Shown here piece by piece: positions 35,130 to 44,370 of a stretch of 64,000 nt of DNA. This stretch comes from Aeromonas lacus (lineage in GTDB: Bacteria > Pseudomonadota > Gammaproteobacteria > Enterobacterales > Aeromonadaceae), in the NCBI RefSeq assembly GCF_000764665.1, contig NZ_JRGM01000154.1, positions 50,582-114,581 on the forward strand, read 5' to 3'. The translations under genes and the position numbers were made by a program. The notes under the pieces were generated by a model that saw only the letters and a program-made list of their open reading frames with translations, did not search any database and was not told the DNA's origin. Position 1 is the first letter of the stretch, and every line of letters starts with the position of its first letter.

Positions 35130-35993
35130 CTACTCAAGGCGAGTGGCCCGGGTACGCACCAGCGGCAGCGCCATCTCGTGCTGGGCCGCCACCAGTTGCA
35201 GCTCATAGGCCCCCGTCAGCCAGGTGCGAGCCAGCACCGCATCGACACTGGCATTGGTACGCTCGAACGCCACCACCGGAGTGAAACCGGCCAGCAGATT
35301 GGCCAGCATGGTGGCGCTCAGCAGATCCCCGACTCCGATGGGGTGGCGGGCAAAAGGGTAGAGCGGACGCGAGAGGTGAAACGCCCCCTCCTCGCACACC
35401 AGCAGCATCTCGAAGCGGTCCATGGCAAAGCCTGCCTTGCCCAGATGTTTCACCAGCACCATCTTGACCCCCTGCTCGCGCAGCTGCTGGCACGCCGCCA
35501 GCGCCTGCGAGACATTGCCGATGTCGCGACCGGTCAGCTGCTCCAGCTCCAGCAGGTTGGGGGCCAGCAGATCTGCGCGGGGTAAGGCCCGCTCCCGGAA
35601 AAAGTCGGTGACGCCGGGCGCCACTATGCACCCCTTGTCCGGGTGACCCATCACGGGATCGCAGAAGTAGAGGGCACCGGGATTGCATGCCTTGAGCCGG
35701 GCCACCGCCGCCAGGATCTCCTCCCCCTGTTCGGCCGAACCGAGATAGCCACTGAGCAGCGCATCGCACTGGGCCAGCACGCCGATCTCCGCCAAGCCGT
35801 CCACCAGCTGGGCGATATGGCCCGCCGGCATCACCATCCCCTGCCACCCCTCACTGTACTGGGTGTGGTTGGAGAACTGCACCGTGTTCATCGGCCACAC
35901 CTCAATGCCGAGGCGACGCATGGGAAAGACGGCGGCACTGTTGCCGGCACAGCCAAAGACCACATGGGATTGAATGGAGAGCACTCGCTTCAT
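35130..35993 (-). CDS. pdxY: Pyridoxal kinase PdxY
   Basis: A 287-residue protein, the same length as E. coli PdxY. It opens with [20 protein letters not shown] and the substrate loop [15 protein letters not shown]. The central [16 protein letters not shown] block and the anion-hole motif [17 protein letters not shown], with the catalytic Asp, are typical of the ribokinase-like PdxY/PdxK group. It phosphorylates pyridoxal to make pyridoxal phosphate in the salvage route. It lies downstream of cadA, a pyridoxal-phosphate enzyme, but a terminator separates them, so the link may be only positional. Confidence 0.95.
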   Translation of the reverse strand: MKRVLSIQSHVVFGCAGNSAAVFPMRRLGIEVWPMNTVQFSNHTQYSEGWQGMVMPAGHIAQLVDGLAEIGVLAQCDALLSGYLGSAEQGEEILAAVARLKACNPGALYFCDPVMGHPDKGCIVAPGVTDFFRERALPRADLLAPNLLELEQLTGRDIGNVSQALAACQQLREQGVKMVLVKHLGKAGFAMDRFEMLLVCEEGAFHLSRPLYPFARHPIGVGDLLSATMLANLLAGFTPVVAFERTNASVDAVLARTWLTGAYELQLVAAQHEMALPLVRTRATRLE

Positions 35994-36028
35994 GATGACT
36001 CACGCAAGAAAAGAGAAATTCCGGAGGG

Positions 36029-36050
36029 AAAAACGGGCCTTGCGGCCCGT
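36029..36050 (-). terminator. Intrinsic terminator after cadA
   Basis: A 7-bp GC-rich stem (36033-36039 with 36044-36050) followed on the minus strand by a run of T, between the cadA stop and the pdxY start. Confidence 0.75.
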
Positions 36051-36064
36051 TGTTGTCACTGTGA

Positions 36065-38197
36065 TTAACGCAGCACCTTGACGGTGTAGCTGCCATCGAC
36101 CTGACGATAGAGGCCGTGGATGTCGGTCTCGAAGCCCGGGTAGTGGGCACCGATCTCGCACAGCATCTCGAGGAACTCGAGCACCGGCAGAGAATCCTTG
36201 GTCACCATCTCGCCCGGCAGAACCAGCGGTACTCCCGGCGGGTACGGCAGGATCATGTTGGCGCTGATGCGGTCAACCATGTCACGCAGCGGCACTTCCA
36301 CCACGTTGCCGGCCAGCTCTTGCTGCCATGCGGCGTGCGGAGTCATCTTCATCTCCGGCAGTACGTCGAACGCCTTGAACATCAGCTCCGGCAGACGGTA
36401 CTTGCTGGTCAGCTCGTGAATGCGCTGCGCCAGCTCCTGAATGCGCATCCCTTCATAGAAGCTCGGGTCTTCACGATAGAGGCTCGGCAGGATGCTCTTG
36501 ATGGTCAGGTTCAGGTCGTAGCCGCGCTTGAACTCGGTCAGGGCGCGCAGCAGCTGCATCGCCTTGGACTGATCGATACCGATGGAGAAGAGGAACAGCA
36601 TGTTGTAAGGGCCGGTCTTCTCGACCACGATGCCGCGCTCGTCCAGGAACTTGGAGACCAGAGAGGCAGGAATACCCTTCTCCAGCAGCTGGCCGTCACG
36701 ACCCATACCCGGAGTCAGCAGAGTGACCTTGATCGGATCCAGGTACATGTGGTTGTCATCGATGTCCTTGAAGCCGTGCCAGTCATCTTTCGGATCCAGC
36801 TTCCAGCACTCGACGGTGTCGATGTTGTCCGGCTGCCATACGTCGAAGAACCAGCCTTCGCTCTGATCACGCAGACGCTTGATCTCTTTGCGGAAGGAGA
36901 TGGCGCGATCGATGGAGTCCTTGATCAGACGCTTGCCGGTGTTGCCACGCATCATGGCAGCGGAGATCTCGGTCGATGCCACGATGCCGTACTGCGGCGA
37001 GGTGGAGGTGTGCATCATGAAGGCTTCGTTGAAGGTCTCCTCCTCCACGTCACCCTTGATGTGGATCATCGAGGCCTGGGAGAAGGCCGCCAGCAGCTTG
37101 TGGGTGGACTGGGTTTCGTAGAACACCTTGCCCGGCATCGCTTCACCGCTCATGCCGCACTTGCCTTCATAGATCGGGCTGAAGTTGGTGTAAGGCACCC
37201 AGGCACTGTCGAAGTGGATATAAGGGGTATCCAGACTCTCCTTGATGAAGCCGGTGTTGTAGAGCAGGCCATCATAGGTGGAGTTGGTGACGACGGCGTA
37301 ACGGGGAGCCTGGGCACCCGGTGTCGCGGCAACCTTGGCAGCGATGGTCTCGCGGCTGAATTCGCTCTGCGGGATACCACCCAGAATGCCGTAGGCGTTG
37401 CGGGTCGGACGGAAATAGATCGGAGTCACGTCGTTCATCATCATCAGGTGAGTGAGCGACTTGTGGCAGTTACGGTCAACCAGCACGGTGCTGCCGGCCG
37501 GCGCGGAGTACATGCCGACGATTTTGTTGGCAGTGGAGGTGCCGTTGGTAACGATGTAGGAGCGATCGGCGTTGAAGGTACGGGCGATGTACTCTTCGGC
37601 TTCCTTGTGCGGACCTGAGTGATCCAGCAGGGAGCCCAGCTCCGGCATGGAGATGGAGACGTCAGCCTTGAACGCGTTCGGGCCGTAGAAGTCATAGAAG
37701 ATGCTGCCGGCCGGGCTCATCTGGAAGGCGGTACCGCCCATGTGACCCGGAGTACAGAAGGTGTATTTACCCTCTTCCACGTACTTGAACAGTGCCTTGG
37801 TGAACGGCGGCAGGATGGCGTCCTGATACTCCTGAGTGGCCTGACCCATCTTGAGGGCGATGTCGTCAGCCATGCCGAGACGGTACTCGAAGAAGTGCAC
37901 GTTCAGACGCAGGTCGGTCAGGTGAATATCCAGGGTGGACTGGTCGTTGGCGAAGGCGAAGATCGGCAGCTTCTCGTTGCGATCGTGGATCTCCTTGCAC
38001 AGACCCAGCGAGTATTTGTCCCAGTCGAAGATGGCACCGCAAACGCGGGGGTTCTTCTCAATCAGCTTCAGCAGGTCGGCAACGTCGACCGGATAAACAA
38101 CCTCGAAACCCTTGCGCTCGAGGGAGGCTTGCAGCTGGCGAATGGGTTCTTCTTTAAAGAAAACGCCGAGGTGGTTGAGGATGGCAATGATATTCAT
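36065..38197 (-). CDS. cadA: Inducible lysine decarboxylase
   Basis: A 710-residue protein matching E. coli CadA almost block for block from MNIIAILNHLGVFFKEEPIR to PGFETDIHGLYRQVDGSYTV. The start at 38197 has a GGAG site; a short upstream extension is not family-like. Domains: N-terminal wing (1-130), core with the pyridoxal-phosphate Lys in ETQSTHKLLAAFSQASM at about 367, and C-terminal domain. It converts lysine to cadaverine and CO2, using a cytoplasmic proton, and forms decamers in E. coli. cadB lies 77 bases upstream in the same direction and exports the cadaverine. An intrinsic terminator follows. Confidence 0.98.
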   Translation of the reverse strand: MNIIAILNHLGVFFKEEPIRQLQASLERKGFEVVYPVDVADLLKLIEKNPRVCGAIFDWDKYSLGLCKEIHDRNEKLPIFAFANDQSTLDIHLTDLRLNVHFFEYRLGMADDIALKMGQATQEYQDAILPPFTKALFKYVEEGKYTFCTPGHMGGTAFQMSPAGSIFYDFYGPNAFKADVSISMPELGSLLDHSGPHKEAEEYIARTFNADRSYIVTNGTSTANKIVGMYSAPAGSTVLVDRNCHKSLTHLMMMNDVTPIYFRPTRNAYGILGGIPQSEFSRETIAAKVAATPGAQAPRYAVVTNSTYDGLLYNTGFIKESLDTPYIHFDSAWVPYTNFSPIYEGKCGMSGEAMPGKVFYETQSTHKLLAAFSQASMIHIKGDVEEETFNEAFMMHTSTSPQYGIVASTEISAAMMRGNTGKRLIKDSIDRAISFRKEIKRLRDQSEGWFFDVWQPDNIDTVECWKLDPKDDWHGFKDIDDNHMYLDPIKVTLLTPGMGRDGQLLEKGIPASLVSKFLDERGIVVEKTGPYNMLFLFSIGIDQSKAMQLLRALTEFKRGYDLNLTIKSILPSLYREDPSFYEGMRIQELAQRIHELTSKYRLPELMFKAFDVLPEMKMTPHAAWQQELAGNVVEVPLRDMVDRISANMILPYPPGVPLVLPGEMVTKDSLPVLEFLEMLCEIGAHYPGFETDIHGLYRQVDGSYTVKVLR

Positions 38198-38274
38198 CGT
38201 AATGCTCCACACGTAAAGGGGCGCTCTCCATCAGGGATGGTGAGTGAAGAGCGCTCGGAAGATAAAAGGGGAAC

Positions 38275-39609
38275 TCAGTTGCTGGGTTGTTCGTTCAGCA
38301 GGGCATCGTGCTGACGCAGACCCAGTTTTTTGGCGTAGAACATCAGGATGATGAGCGACACCACGAAGGTAGCTGTGAGGTTGGAACCCTTGGCACCCAT
38401 CAGGGCTACCAGACAGAAGACGCAGGCCACACCGGAGAAGATCATGGCGCCGATGCTGCGGGAGGTCATGCCTTCAAAACGGATCAGGTTAATGCTGGAG
38501 TAGAAGTAGGGCAGCATGGTCAGCAGCACCGCATCTGTGGTCAGCACATTGAAGAGGTCGGCAGCGTGAGCGGACTGGGAGGTGAAGGCGGTCAGGCCAA
38601 TCATCAGGGCAGTCATCTTGAGGGAGCCCAGGATCAGACCCTTCTTGGCCACGCCGTTCTTGTCCACTTCGCCGTAGATTTTCGGGAAGTTGCCGTCGTT
38701 GGCGGCACGCTTGCCCGCCTCGCCTACCAGCATCATCCAGGAACCGAGCGAGGTGAAGCAGGCCAGGGCGGTGAAGGCAGAAACGAAAGGTGCAGACCAG
38801 CTACCGAAAATGGCGGAAGAGGCCATGGCAAACGGGGCGCCGGAAGCAGCCACTTCACCGGCCGGGAACATGCCGCTGATCACCTGGGTAGAGAGGATGT
38901 AGATAACACCCGCGATACCGGTACCCAGCATGGTGGCGAGCGGTACGGTGCGCTTGGGGTTCTTCACCATGCCGGAAGAGACGGCAGCAGATTCAACACC
39001 AACGAAGGACCAGAGGCAGATCAGCACGGCGCTGATGACCGCGTGCAGGTCACTGCCGCTGGTGGTATTCCAGTTCTGGCTGTAAATCGCGGAATCAAAA
39101 TGACCCCAACCCACCAGCGCAGTACCGACAACCGGCAGCAGGATCAGCACCAGACCCAGAGTACAGAGTCGGCTCACCCAGCTACCGCCAAGCAGGTTGA
39201 CGAAGGTGAAGACCCAGACGGCGGCGATGGTGGCTGCAGCGGCCGGGATCGGGCTGTTGAGAATGGGGAAGAAGACGGAGAGGTAGGAGACGCCGGTAAT
39301 GGCAATGGCCAGGTTACCGATCCAGTTGGCGTGGTAGTAGAGCACACCGGTCTGGAAACCGAATACCGGAGAGATCTCACCGGCGTAGGCAATGGGGCCA
39401 CCCTCTTGCGGGTTCTTGGTTGCGAGGCGGGCGAAAACGAAGGCGAGGCCCATGGCGCCTACCAGACAGATAGCCCAGCTGAATACAGAAATGGAACCTA
39501 TGTTGGCCAGTGCCGAAGGCAGCAGTGCGATACCGCTCCCCATCATGTTGCCGGCCACTACACCTGTACAGGCGATAAGGCCGATCTTCTTGCTCGTATC
39601 TAGGGACAT
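38275..39609 (-). CDS. cadB: Lysine/cadaverine antiporter CadB
   Basis: A 444-residue transporter of the APC superfamily, the same length as E. coli CadB, with about twelve transmembrane segments. The N-terminal GVVAGNMMGSGIALLPSAL has the substrate-binding GSG motif of the group, and FVGVESAAVSSGMVKNPKRT the typical middle loop. It exchanges external lysine for internal cadaverine, so that with CadA it raises internal pH in acid. A GGAG site lies five bases before the ATG. The 800-base region upstream, up to cadC, probably holds the CadC-controlled promoter. Confidence 0.97.
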   Translation of the reverse strand: MSLDTSKKIGLIACTGVVAGNMMGSGIALLPSALANIGSISVFSWAICLVGAMGLAFVFARLATKNPQEGGPIAYAGEISPVFGFQTGVLYYHANWIGNLAIAITGVSYLSVFFPILNSPIPAAAATIAAVWVFTFVNLLGGSWVSRLCTLGLVLILLPVVGTALVGWGHFDSAIYSQNWNTTSGSDLHAVISAVLICLWSFVGVESAAVSSGMVKNPKRTVPLATMLGTGIAGVIYILSTQVISGMFPAGEVAASGAPFAMASSAIFGSWSAPFVSAFTALACFTSLGSWMMLVGEAGKRAANDGNFPKIYGEVDKNGVAKKGLILGSLKMTALMIGLTAFTSQSAHAADLFNVLTTDAVLLTMLPYFYSSINLIRFEGMTSRSIGAMIFSGVACVFCLVALMGAKGSNLTATFVVSLIILMFYAKKLGLRQHDALLNEQPSN

Positions 39610-39821
39610 AAGATCTCCGGGTCTTTAAAAAGGTCGGGTCGTCACATACACAGTTGGCACAACGTCCGGCCAACGAATGGGCACAGACTAGGCCTCTCGT
39701 CCCCGAAAAACATAAGGAGCAGCTAACGGATAAAAATATGAGGCAACTTTTTTCGCTGCCCTGTCGCTTTTGCTAAAAATCATTTAAAAACAGCCAATTG
39801 ACAGCAACCAGCGCCACCATC

Positions 39822-39920
39822 TTGATAAAACCTTGATATCCAGAGTCCCGTTTTTTTCGCCTTGATAACCCCTTTATCTCGCCGTCTTGATATTTTTCCC
39901 GCGATAACCCCGGGATAAAG
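39822..39920. promoter_or_regulatory. Repeated TTGATA motifs upstream of cadB, possible CadC site
   Basis: TTGATA occurs at 39822, 39833, 39862 and 39887, with near copies GCGATAAC at 39901 and GGATAAAGG at 39912. The spacings of 11, 29 and 25 bp are roughly multiples of a helical turn for the first pair. They lie 210-310 bp upstream of the cadB start, where an activator could bind. In E. coli CadC binds AT-rich sites in the same position relative to cadB. The rest of 39610-40335 holds a 7-bp inverted repeat at 40005-40030 (CATGCAA, 12-base spacer, TTGCATG) and a small tandem repeat; no gene is supported. Confidence 0.4.
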
Positions 39921-40161
39921 GGGCTCGCACAGAGCCGCCCCCATCTCTCCCGTCCTATCCATCTCATCGACCCGACCAATCCCATCGCCATAAGCGCCAT
40001 CCGGCATGCAATTTACCCTCTCCTTGCATGGCCGCCACTCCTCAGACGAAGGGGCATCAGCCTGCTCAATGCACTGTTGGCAGCCCGTGCGGCGCCATGG
40101 CCACATGCGCTAAATGACGTAATCGGAAGAAGCTCGCCCCGGCTGGACATAGCTGAAGGTA

Positions 40162-40188
40162 CGGTCATGCGGTCATGCGGTCATGCGG
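40162..40188. repeat. Short tandem repeat (8-bp unit)
   Basis: Three exact copies of CGGTCATG (40162-40185) followed by CGG, in the cadB-cadC gap. A repeat of this kind can change copy number by slippage. Confidence 0.9.
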
Positions 40189-40335
40189 GAAATGGATGAT
40201 GCAGAGAAGCGACAAGAACCAACGGTGTTCCCGGCACAGCTCGCCGGAAGATCACCCGGGGTAGCTCACCACGATATGACTTGCAGATAACCTCTTTTCA
40301 GGGGCCTCAAGCCTGATAAAAGGCGGCCAGAAACG

Positions 40336-40363
40336 GCTCAGGCCACCCGAAGGTGGCCTGAGC
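40336..40363 (-). terminator. Hairpin after cadC, probable terminator
   Basis: A perfect 12-bp stem (40336-40347 with 40352-40363) lies about 40 bases past the cadC stop. The T run on the minus strand is poor, so termination may be partial. Confidence 0.55.
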
Positions 40364-40405
40364 GAAGGGCAGGATGTCATGTCGGCCGCAACAAAGGGCG
40401 CAGGA

Positions 40406-41938
40406 TTAGAAGAGCTTCACCTTGCTCTGACCCAGCGCATCGAACAGAGCCGGGGTGAGGGTCTCCATATTGCTGTAGAAACCGAGCTGCTGGCAGAGCA
40501 GATAGGTCTGCTCGGTCGCCTCCATCAGGAACGCCTGACTGTAGGCGTCCCCCGCCTCTTCCGGGCGGCCGTCCAGCTCCGCCAGCTTGCCCTGCAGTAT
40601 GTAATAGAGCACCGAGCGGCCGCGTTTTGCCGCCAGCTCCAGCAGATAGTTCGCCTGCTGCTGCTCGCTGTTGAGCACCGCCTGCAGCGCCAGCGCCTCC
40701 CACACCCGGGATGGCATGGCGCCACCATTTTGCACTACGCGGGCGAGATGGGTTCCCACCTCCTGCAGCCGTTCGCTCTCGGACTTGCCAGCCAGGGTAG
40801 CCAGCACCTCACCGGCCAGATAGCGCTCCGCCAGCAGCAACGGCTGATCTGGCTGGAGCGCCAGCGCCTCCTCCAGCAGCTCGATACCGCGCTTGAGGGC
40901 GACCGGATCCCGGCTGTTGGTGTAGTAGTGAGCCTCCATCATCGCCATCAGGGAGGCATCATCGGTCGGCCACCCCATGCCCGACTCGGCATCCGGCTGA
41001 TCAAGGGCGCGCAGCAGATCCTGACTGCTCTCCTGCAGCACTCCGTGCACGTTGTGGCGGCTGAGCTGGTACTGGTGGCTAAACAGCACCCGGTTGGTGT
41101 TGATATTGCGGTACTCCAGATCGAGGTAGGTGCCGCGCGGCTGGCGCGAGACCCGCACGCTCAGCTCCTTGCCGGGCATGATGCCCCCCATCAGGGTGGT
41201 GGCGCCATACTGCACCCGCAGTGGCGTCGTCGCCGCTACCTCGGCCATCAGGGCGCGAGTGATGCCATCGGCAAGGCGGACGTTCTCGTTGTTGTCATCC
41301 ATGCCGGAGTGGAAACGGAACACCAGCAGGTTGGGATCCAGCATGGAGTGCACTTGTGGCGCCGTGTGCTGGTAACTGAGCAGGCTGACGATGGCAACCA
41401 GAATGACTGCCACGAAGATATCGAAACTCACCATCTTCCAGCGGCTGCGGGCATCCTTGGCATGGTTGGAGATGGCACGGGTCAGGGGCCCGGCGGGAAA
41501 AGGGGCCACATTGGAGAGCGGCTCATCCTCAGCGGGTGGACTGAGGTCGGAGAGGGTCGGATTGAGCTGGGAATTGGCAGAGGAGACCACATGCTCCTCG
41601 GCAGCGACCAGCTCCTGTTGCGGCCGTACCGGCGCCACCAGTTTGTAGCCACGCTTGGGCACGGTGACGATATAGTCGGTCGCATCGGTGCGACCATCTT
41701 TGAGGATCTTGCGCAGTTCGAAGATGGACTGGGTCACTACCTGATCGGTCACCTCGGCGCCGTCCCACACCTCGTTGATCAGGGCATCGCGACCAAACAC
41801 GGTGCCGGCATTGCGGGCCAGAAACCGCAACAGGTTGACCAGCCGGGGTTCGAGGTAGACCTCGCGGTCGGGACGGCAGAGCGTGTTGTCGTCAACGCTC
41901 AGGGTCCAGTCATGGATCTCAAAAACCGATTCGCTCAT
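40406..41938 (-). CDS. cadC: CadC-type membrane-bound transcriptional activator
   Basis: A 510-residue ToxR-like protein. Residues 1-104 are an OmpR-type winged helix (YLEPRLVNLLRFLARNAGTV, then TQSIFELRKILKDG and a PKRGYKLVAPV end). A linker of about 60 residues follows, then one transmembrane helix at about 170-188 and a periplasmic domain. In E. coli CadC senses acid and lysine and activates cadBA. Here the periplasmic domain carries only one Cys, near the C-terminus, whereas E. coli CadC has a redox-relevant Cys208-Cys272 pair. The gene is on the same strand as cadBA and upstream, with a control region between. The symbol is by context and domain plan. Confidence 0.9.
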   Translation of the reverse strand: MSESVFEIHDWTLSVDDNTLCRPDREVYLEPRLVNLLRFLARNAGTVFGRDALINEVWDGAEVTDQVVTQSIFELRKILKDGRTDATDYIVTVPKRGYKLVAPVRPQQELVAAEEHVVSSANSQLNPTLSDLSPPAEDEPLSNVAPFPAGPLTRAISNHAKDARSRWKMVSFDIFVAVILVAIVSLLSYQHTAPQVHSMLDPNLLVFRFHSGMDDNNENVRLADGITRALMAEVAATTPLRVQYGATTLMGGIMPGKELSVRVSRQPRGTYLDLEYRNINTNRVLFSHQYQLSRHNVHGVLQESSQDLLRALDQPDAESGMGWPTDDASLMAMMEAHYYTNSRDPVALKRGIELLEEALALQPDQPLLLAERYLAGEVLATLAGKSESERLQEVGTHLARVVQNGGAMPSRVWEALALQAVLNSEQQQANYLLELAAKRGRSVLYYILQGKLAELDGRPEEAGDAYSQAFLMEATEQTYLLCQQLGFYSNMETLTPALFDALGQSKVKLF

Positions 41939-42297
41939 GATTCACTCGCAGCAGATGGAGACAATGCTCGATGAGAGTGACGCAGGACCTGGGCTGACTG
42001 AACGGAACGAAGCGCTGTCACGCAAGGGCGACAGAGAAGAAGAGAACCGAAGCAGTAACATCTCTGTGAGCCAGTCTGGCCAGGCCATCCTGTTGACGTC
42101 TGAAGGGCATCCTTGCGGGCATTCCGGGCTGAGCCGGAAAAGAGTCACTTTAAGCAAAACGAGAGCCGGATCCCACTTTTTTTGCCGACAAATCACCGAT
42201 GAGTTGATCCAACAGGGGGTTTGGGGCCAGGGATAAGAGAATAGCGGGCCCATATGGGCAACCTCTCCATGGTCCCTCTCACAACGATGATGAATTG

Positions 42298-42327
42298 TTG
42301 AACTGGATCCGGCTCTCTTCTTATAAT
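42298..42327 (+). promoter_or_regulatory. Strong sigma-70 promoter for the ABC-F leader transcript
   Basis: TTGAAC at 42298-42303 and a perfect TATAAT at 42322-42327 are 18 bp apart. Transcription should begin near 42334, about 33 bases before a small leader frame. The rest of the gap from cadC (41939-42297) shows no supported gene. Confidence 0.8.
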
Positions 42328-42366
42328 CGCCGCACCGTGCCATAACGAAACACAAGGAGGTAAAAC

Positions 42367-42453
42367 ATGGTTATCCAAGCGTGCCCGATCATTTCGGCCC
42401 GCCTGTTCGGCACATTTGCCTGCTCTTGCCTGCATACCATCGCGCTGCGATAG
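42367..42453 (+). CDS. Leader peptide (28 residues) upstream of the ABC-F gene
   Basis: A small frame with an ideal AAGGAGG site six bases before its ATG. It encodes 28 residues, beginning MVIQACPIISARLF and ending CLHTIALR. It is too short to be an enzyme and has three Cys and no charged cluster. It lies just after a strong promoter and 115 bases before an ABC-F ATPase gene whose own ribosome site is weak (AGAGAG) and follows a small hairpin GGGATTTTCGATCCC. This is the layout of ribosome-stalling attenuators that control antibiotic-resistance ABC-F genes. The function is inferred from position. Confidence 0.6.
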   Translation: MVIQACPIISARLFGTFACSCLHTIALR

Positions 42454-42568
42454 CGGGTTCGAGCAAAGCCGACTCCCTTCCATACCGAGACCTTTCTCGA
42501 CTCTGCAGTTGTCGCCAGCGCTCCTGATGACAGGGATTTTCGATCCCGCGATTTAAGAGAGCAAGAGC

Positions 42569-44302
42569 ATGACAACCCTGATGAGTACCCATTCCCTGCA
42601 GATGAGTGCGGGGCACCTTCCGTTATTTGACCATCTCGAACTCGGCATTCGTGCAGGCGATAGGCTCGGCCTTGTCGGTGCCAACGGCTGCGGCAAGAGC
42701 ACATTGCTGACGCTGCTGGCGGGCGAGCGCACGCCTCAGGCCGGTCGGATCGTGCAGGCCGCCGCCTGCCGCTGCGAGTTCGTGGCCCAGCAACTGCCCG
42801 CCAGGCTTTCAACCCTCAACACCCGCGCCGTGCTGTTTGACGCGCTGGCCAATGACCCCGCCGCCGAATGGCAGGTGGATAAGCTGCTGGCCGAGCTGCA
42901 GCTGGAGGCCCAGGCCGCGCTGCCGGTCAGTGCCCTGAGCGGCGGCCAGCACAGCCGGCTGCAGATAGGCCGCGCCCTGCTGCGCCAACCCAATCTGCTG
43001 TTGCTTGATGAGCCCAGCAACCATCTGGATCTGCCCGCCCTGCTCTGGCTCGAACAGTTTCTGCTGGGCTGGCGCGGCGCCTTCGTGCTGGTCTCCCACG
43101 ACGGTCGCCTGCTGGACCGGGTCACCGAGCAGACCCTGATCCTGCGCGATGGCCAGCTGCACCGCTTCGCCCTGCCCTGCAGCCAGGCGCGGGCGATGCT
43201 GGCCGCCGAGGATGAGCAGGCCCGCCTGCGCCGGGCTGACGAGCAAAAAGAGATCGACCGCCTGAGCGCCAGCAGCAAACGTCTCGCCATCTGGGGGCGG
43301 GAGCATGACAACGAGAAGCTGGTGCGCCAGGCCAAGTCCATGGAAAAGCGCATCGCCCGCCTGCAGGAGGAGCAGAGCCAGGTCGCGGCGCTGGCCCCTT
43401 GGCGGCTCGAGCTGCGCGGAGTGAGCCTGCCTGCCGACACGCTGCTGCGACTGGAGGACCTCGACGTGGCGCCGGCGCCAGCATTGCCGCCGCTGCTGCG
43501 CGCCGAAGGGCTCTGGCTGCGGGCGGGAGACAGGGTCGCCCTGCTCGGTGCCAACGGCACCGGCAAGTCCTCCCTGCTGCGCCAGTGCTGGCGCGAACTG
43601 GCCGCGCAGAGCCCGCAGGCAGGCTGGTACTGCCACCCCGGCGCCAGCATCGCCTATTACGATCAGTCGCTGCAGCAGCTGGCTGACGACGCCACCCTGA
43701 GCGATGCCCTCTACCCGCAGGCCCCTCTGCCGGAGACCACGCGGCGTCAGGCGCTGATCCGGGCGGGCTTTCCTTATGCCCGCCACGGCCAGCAGGTGCA
43801 TACCTTGAGCGGAGGCGAGCGGGCACGGCTGCTGTTTCTCGCCCTGTCGCTCGGTAGCCACCACATGCTCTGGCTCGACGAGCCGACCAACCACCTGGAT
43901 CTGGCGGGCAAGGAGGAGCTGACCGACGCCATTGCCGCCTTCACGGGGGGCGTGCTGCTGGTCTCCCACGACCGGGAGCTGATCGAGCGCAGCTGTAACC
44001 GCTTCTGGCTGATCAGGGACGGGCAGATCCGGGAGGCCCACAGCGCCGAGCGCGCCTATGCCGAACTGCTCGGTGATGCCCCCTTGCTGGCAACAGACAA
44101 GACAAGCCGGGCCCTCCCCGCAACGGCGCAGGCACTGGCCAGCCCGGCGGATGACGAAGAGGTGCTGCTGGCACGCTGGTATGAACTCGATGCCCTGCTC
44201 GCCGCCGATCTGGCCCGCAAGCCCAGACACCAGACCCCGCGCCTGCAGCAGCAGTGGCAGAGCGAGCTGGCGCACCTTGCCGAGCGGCTCGGCTTTGCCT
44301 GA
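42569..44302 (+). CDS. ABC-F family ATPase
   Basis: A 577-residue protein with two ABC cassettes and no transmembrane segment. First cassette: Walker A GANGCGKS (37-44), signature LSGGQHSRL, Walker B LLLLDEPSNHLDL. The linker between cassettes (about 205-265, DEQKEIDRLSASSKRLAIWG, then NEKLVRQAKSMEKRIARL) is the helical P-site tRNA interaction region that defines ABC-F. Second cassette: GANGTGKSS, LSGGERARL, LWLDEPTNHLDL. A short C-terminal helical extension follows. ABC-F proteins act on ribosomes; some remove antibiotics, others adjust translation. The leader peptide upstream favours an antibiotic-related role, but the class cannot be fixed from sequence alone. Confidence 0.9.
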   Translation: MTTLMSTHSLQMSAGHLPLFDHLELGIRAGDRLGLVGANGCGKSTLLTLLAGERTPQAGRIVQAAACRCEFVAQQLPARLSTLNTRAVLFDALANDPAAEWQVDKLLAELQLEAQAALPVSALSGGQHSRLQIGRALLRQPNLLLLDEPSNHLDLPALLWLEQFLLGWRGAFVLVSHDGRLLDRVTEQTLILRDGQLHRFALPCSQARAMLAAEDEQARLRRADEQKEIDRLSASSKRLAIWGREHDNEKLVRQAKSMEKRIARLQEEQSQVAALAPWRLELRGVSLPADTLLRLEDLDVAPAPALPPLLRAEGLWLRAGDRVALLGANGTGKSSLLRQCWRELAAQSPQAGWYCHPGASIAYYDQSLQQLADDATLSDALYPQAPLPETTRRQALIRAGFPYARHGQQVHTLSGGERARLLFLALSLGSHHMLWLDEPTNHLDLAGKEELTDAIAAFTGGVLLVSHDRELIERSCNRFWLIRDGQIREAHSAERAYAELLGDAPLLATDKTSRALPATAQALASPADDEEVLLARWYELDALLAADLARKPRHQTPRLQQQWQSELAHLAERLGFA

Positions 44303-44337
44303 TGCCAGCATCATCCATCCATTAATACTCAACTCAC

Positions 44338-44359
44338 GCGGCCAACCCGGGTTGGCCGC
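44338..44359 (+). other. Hairpin just before the GNAT ribosome site
   Basis: A perfect 9-bp stem (44338-44346 with 44351-44359, loop CCGG) is followed at once by AAGGA, the ribosome site of the next gene. It has no T run. It may block read-through or modulate translation. Confidence 0.5.
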
Positions 44360-44370
44360 AAGGAATCATC

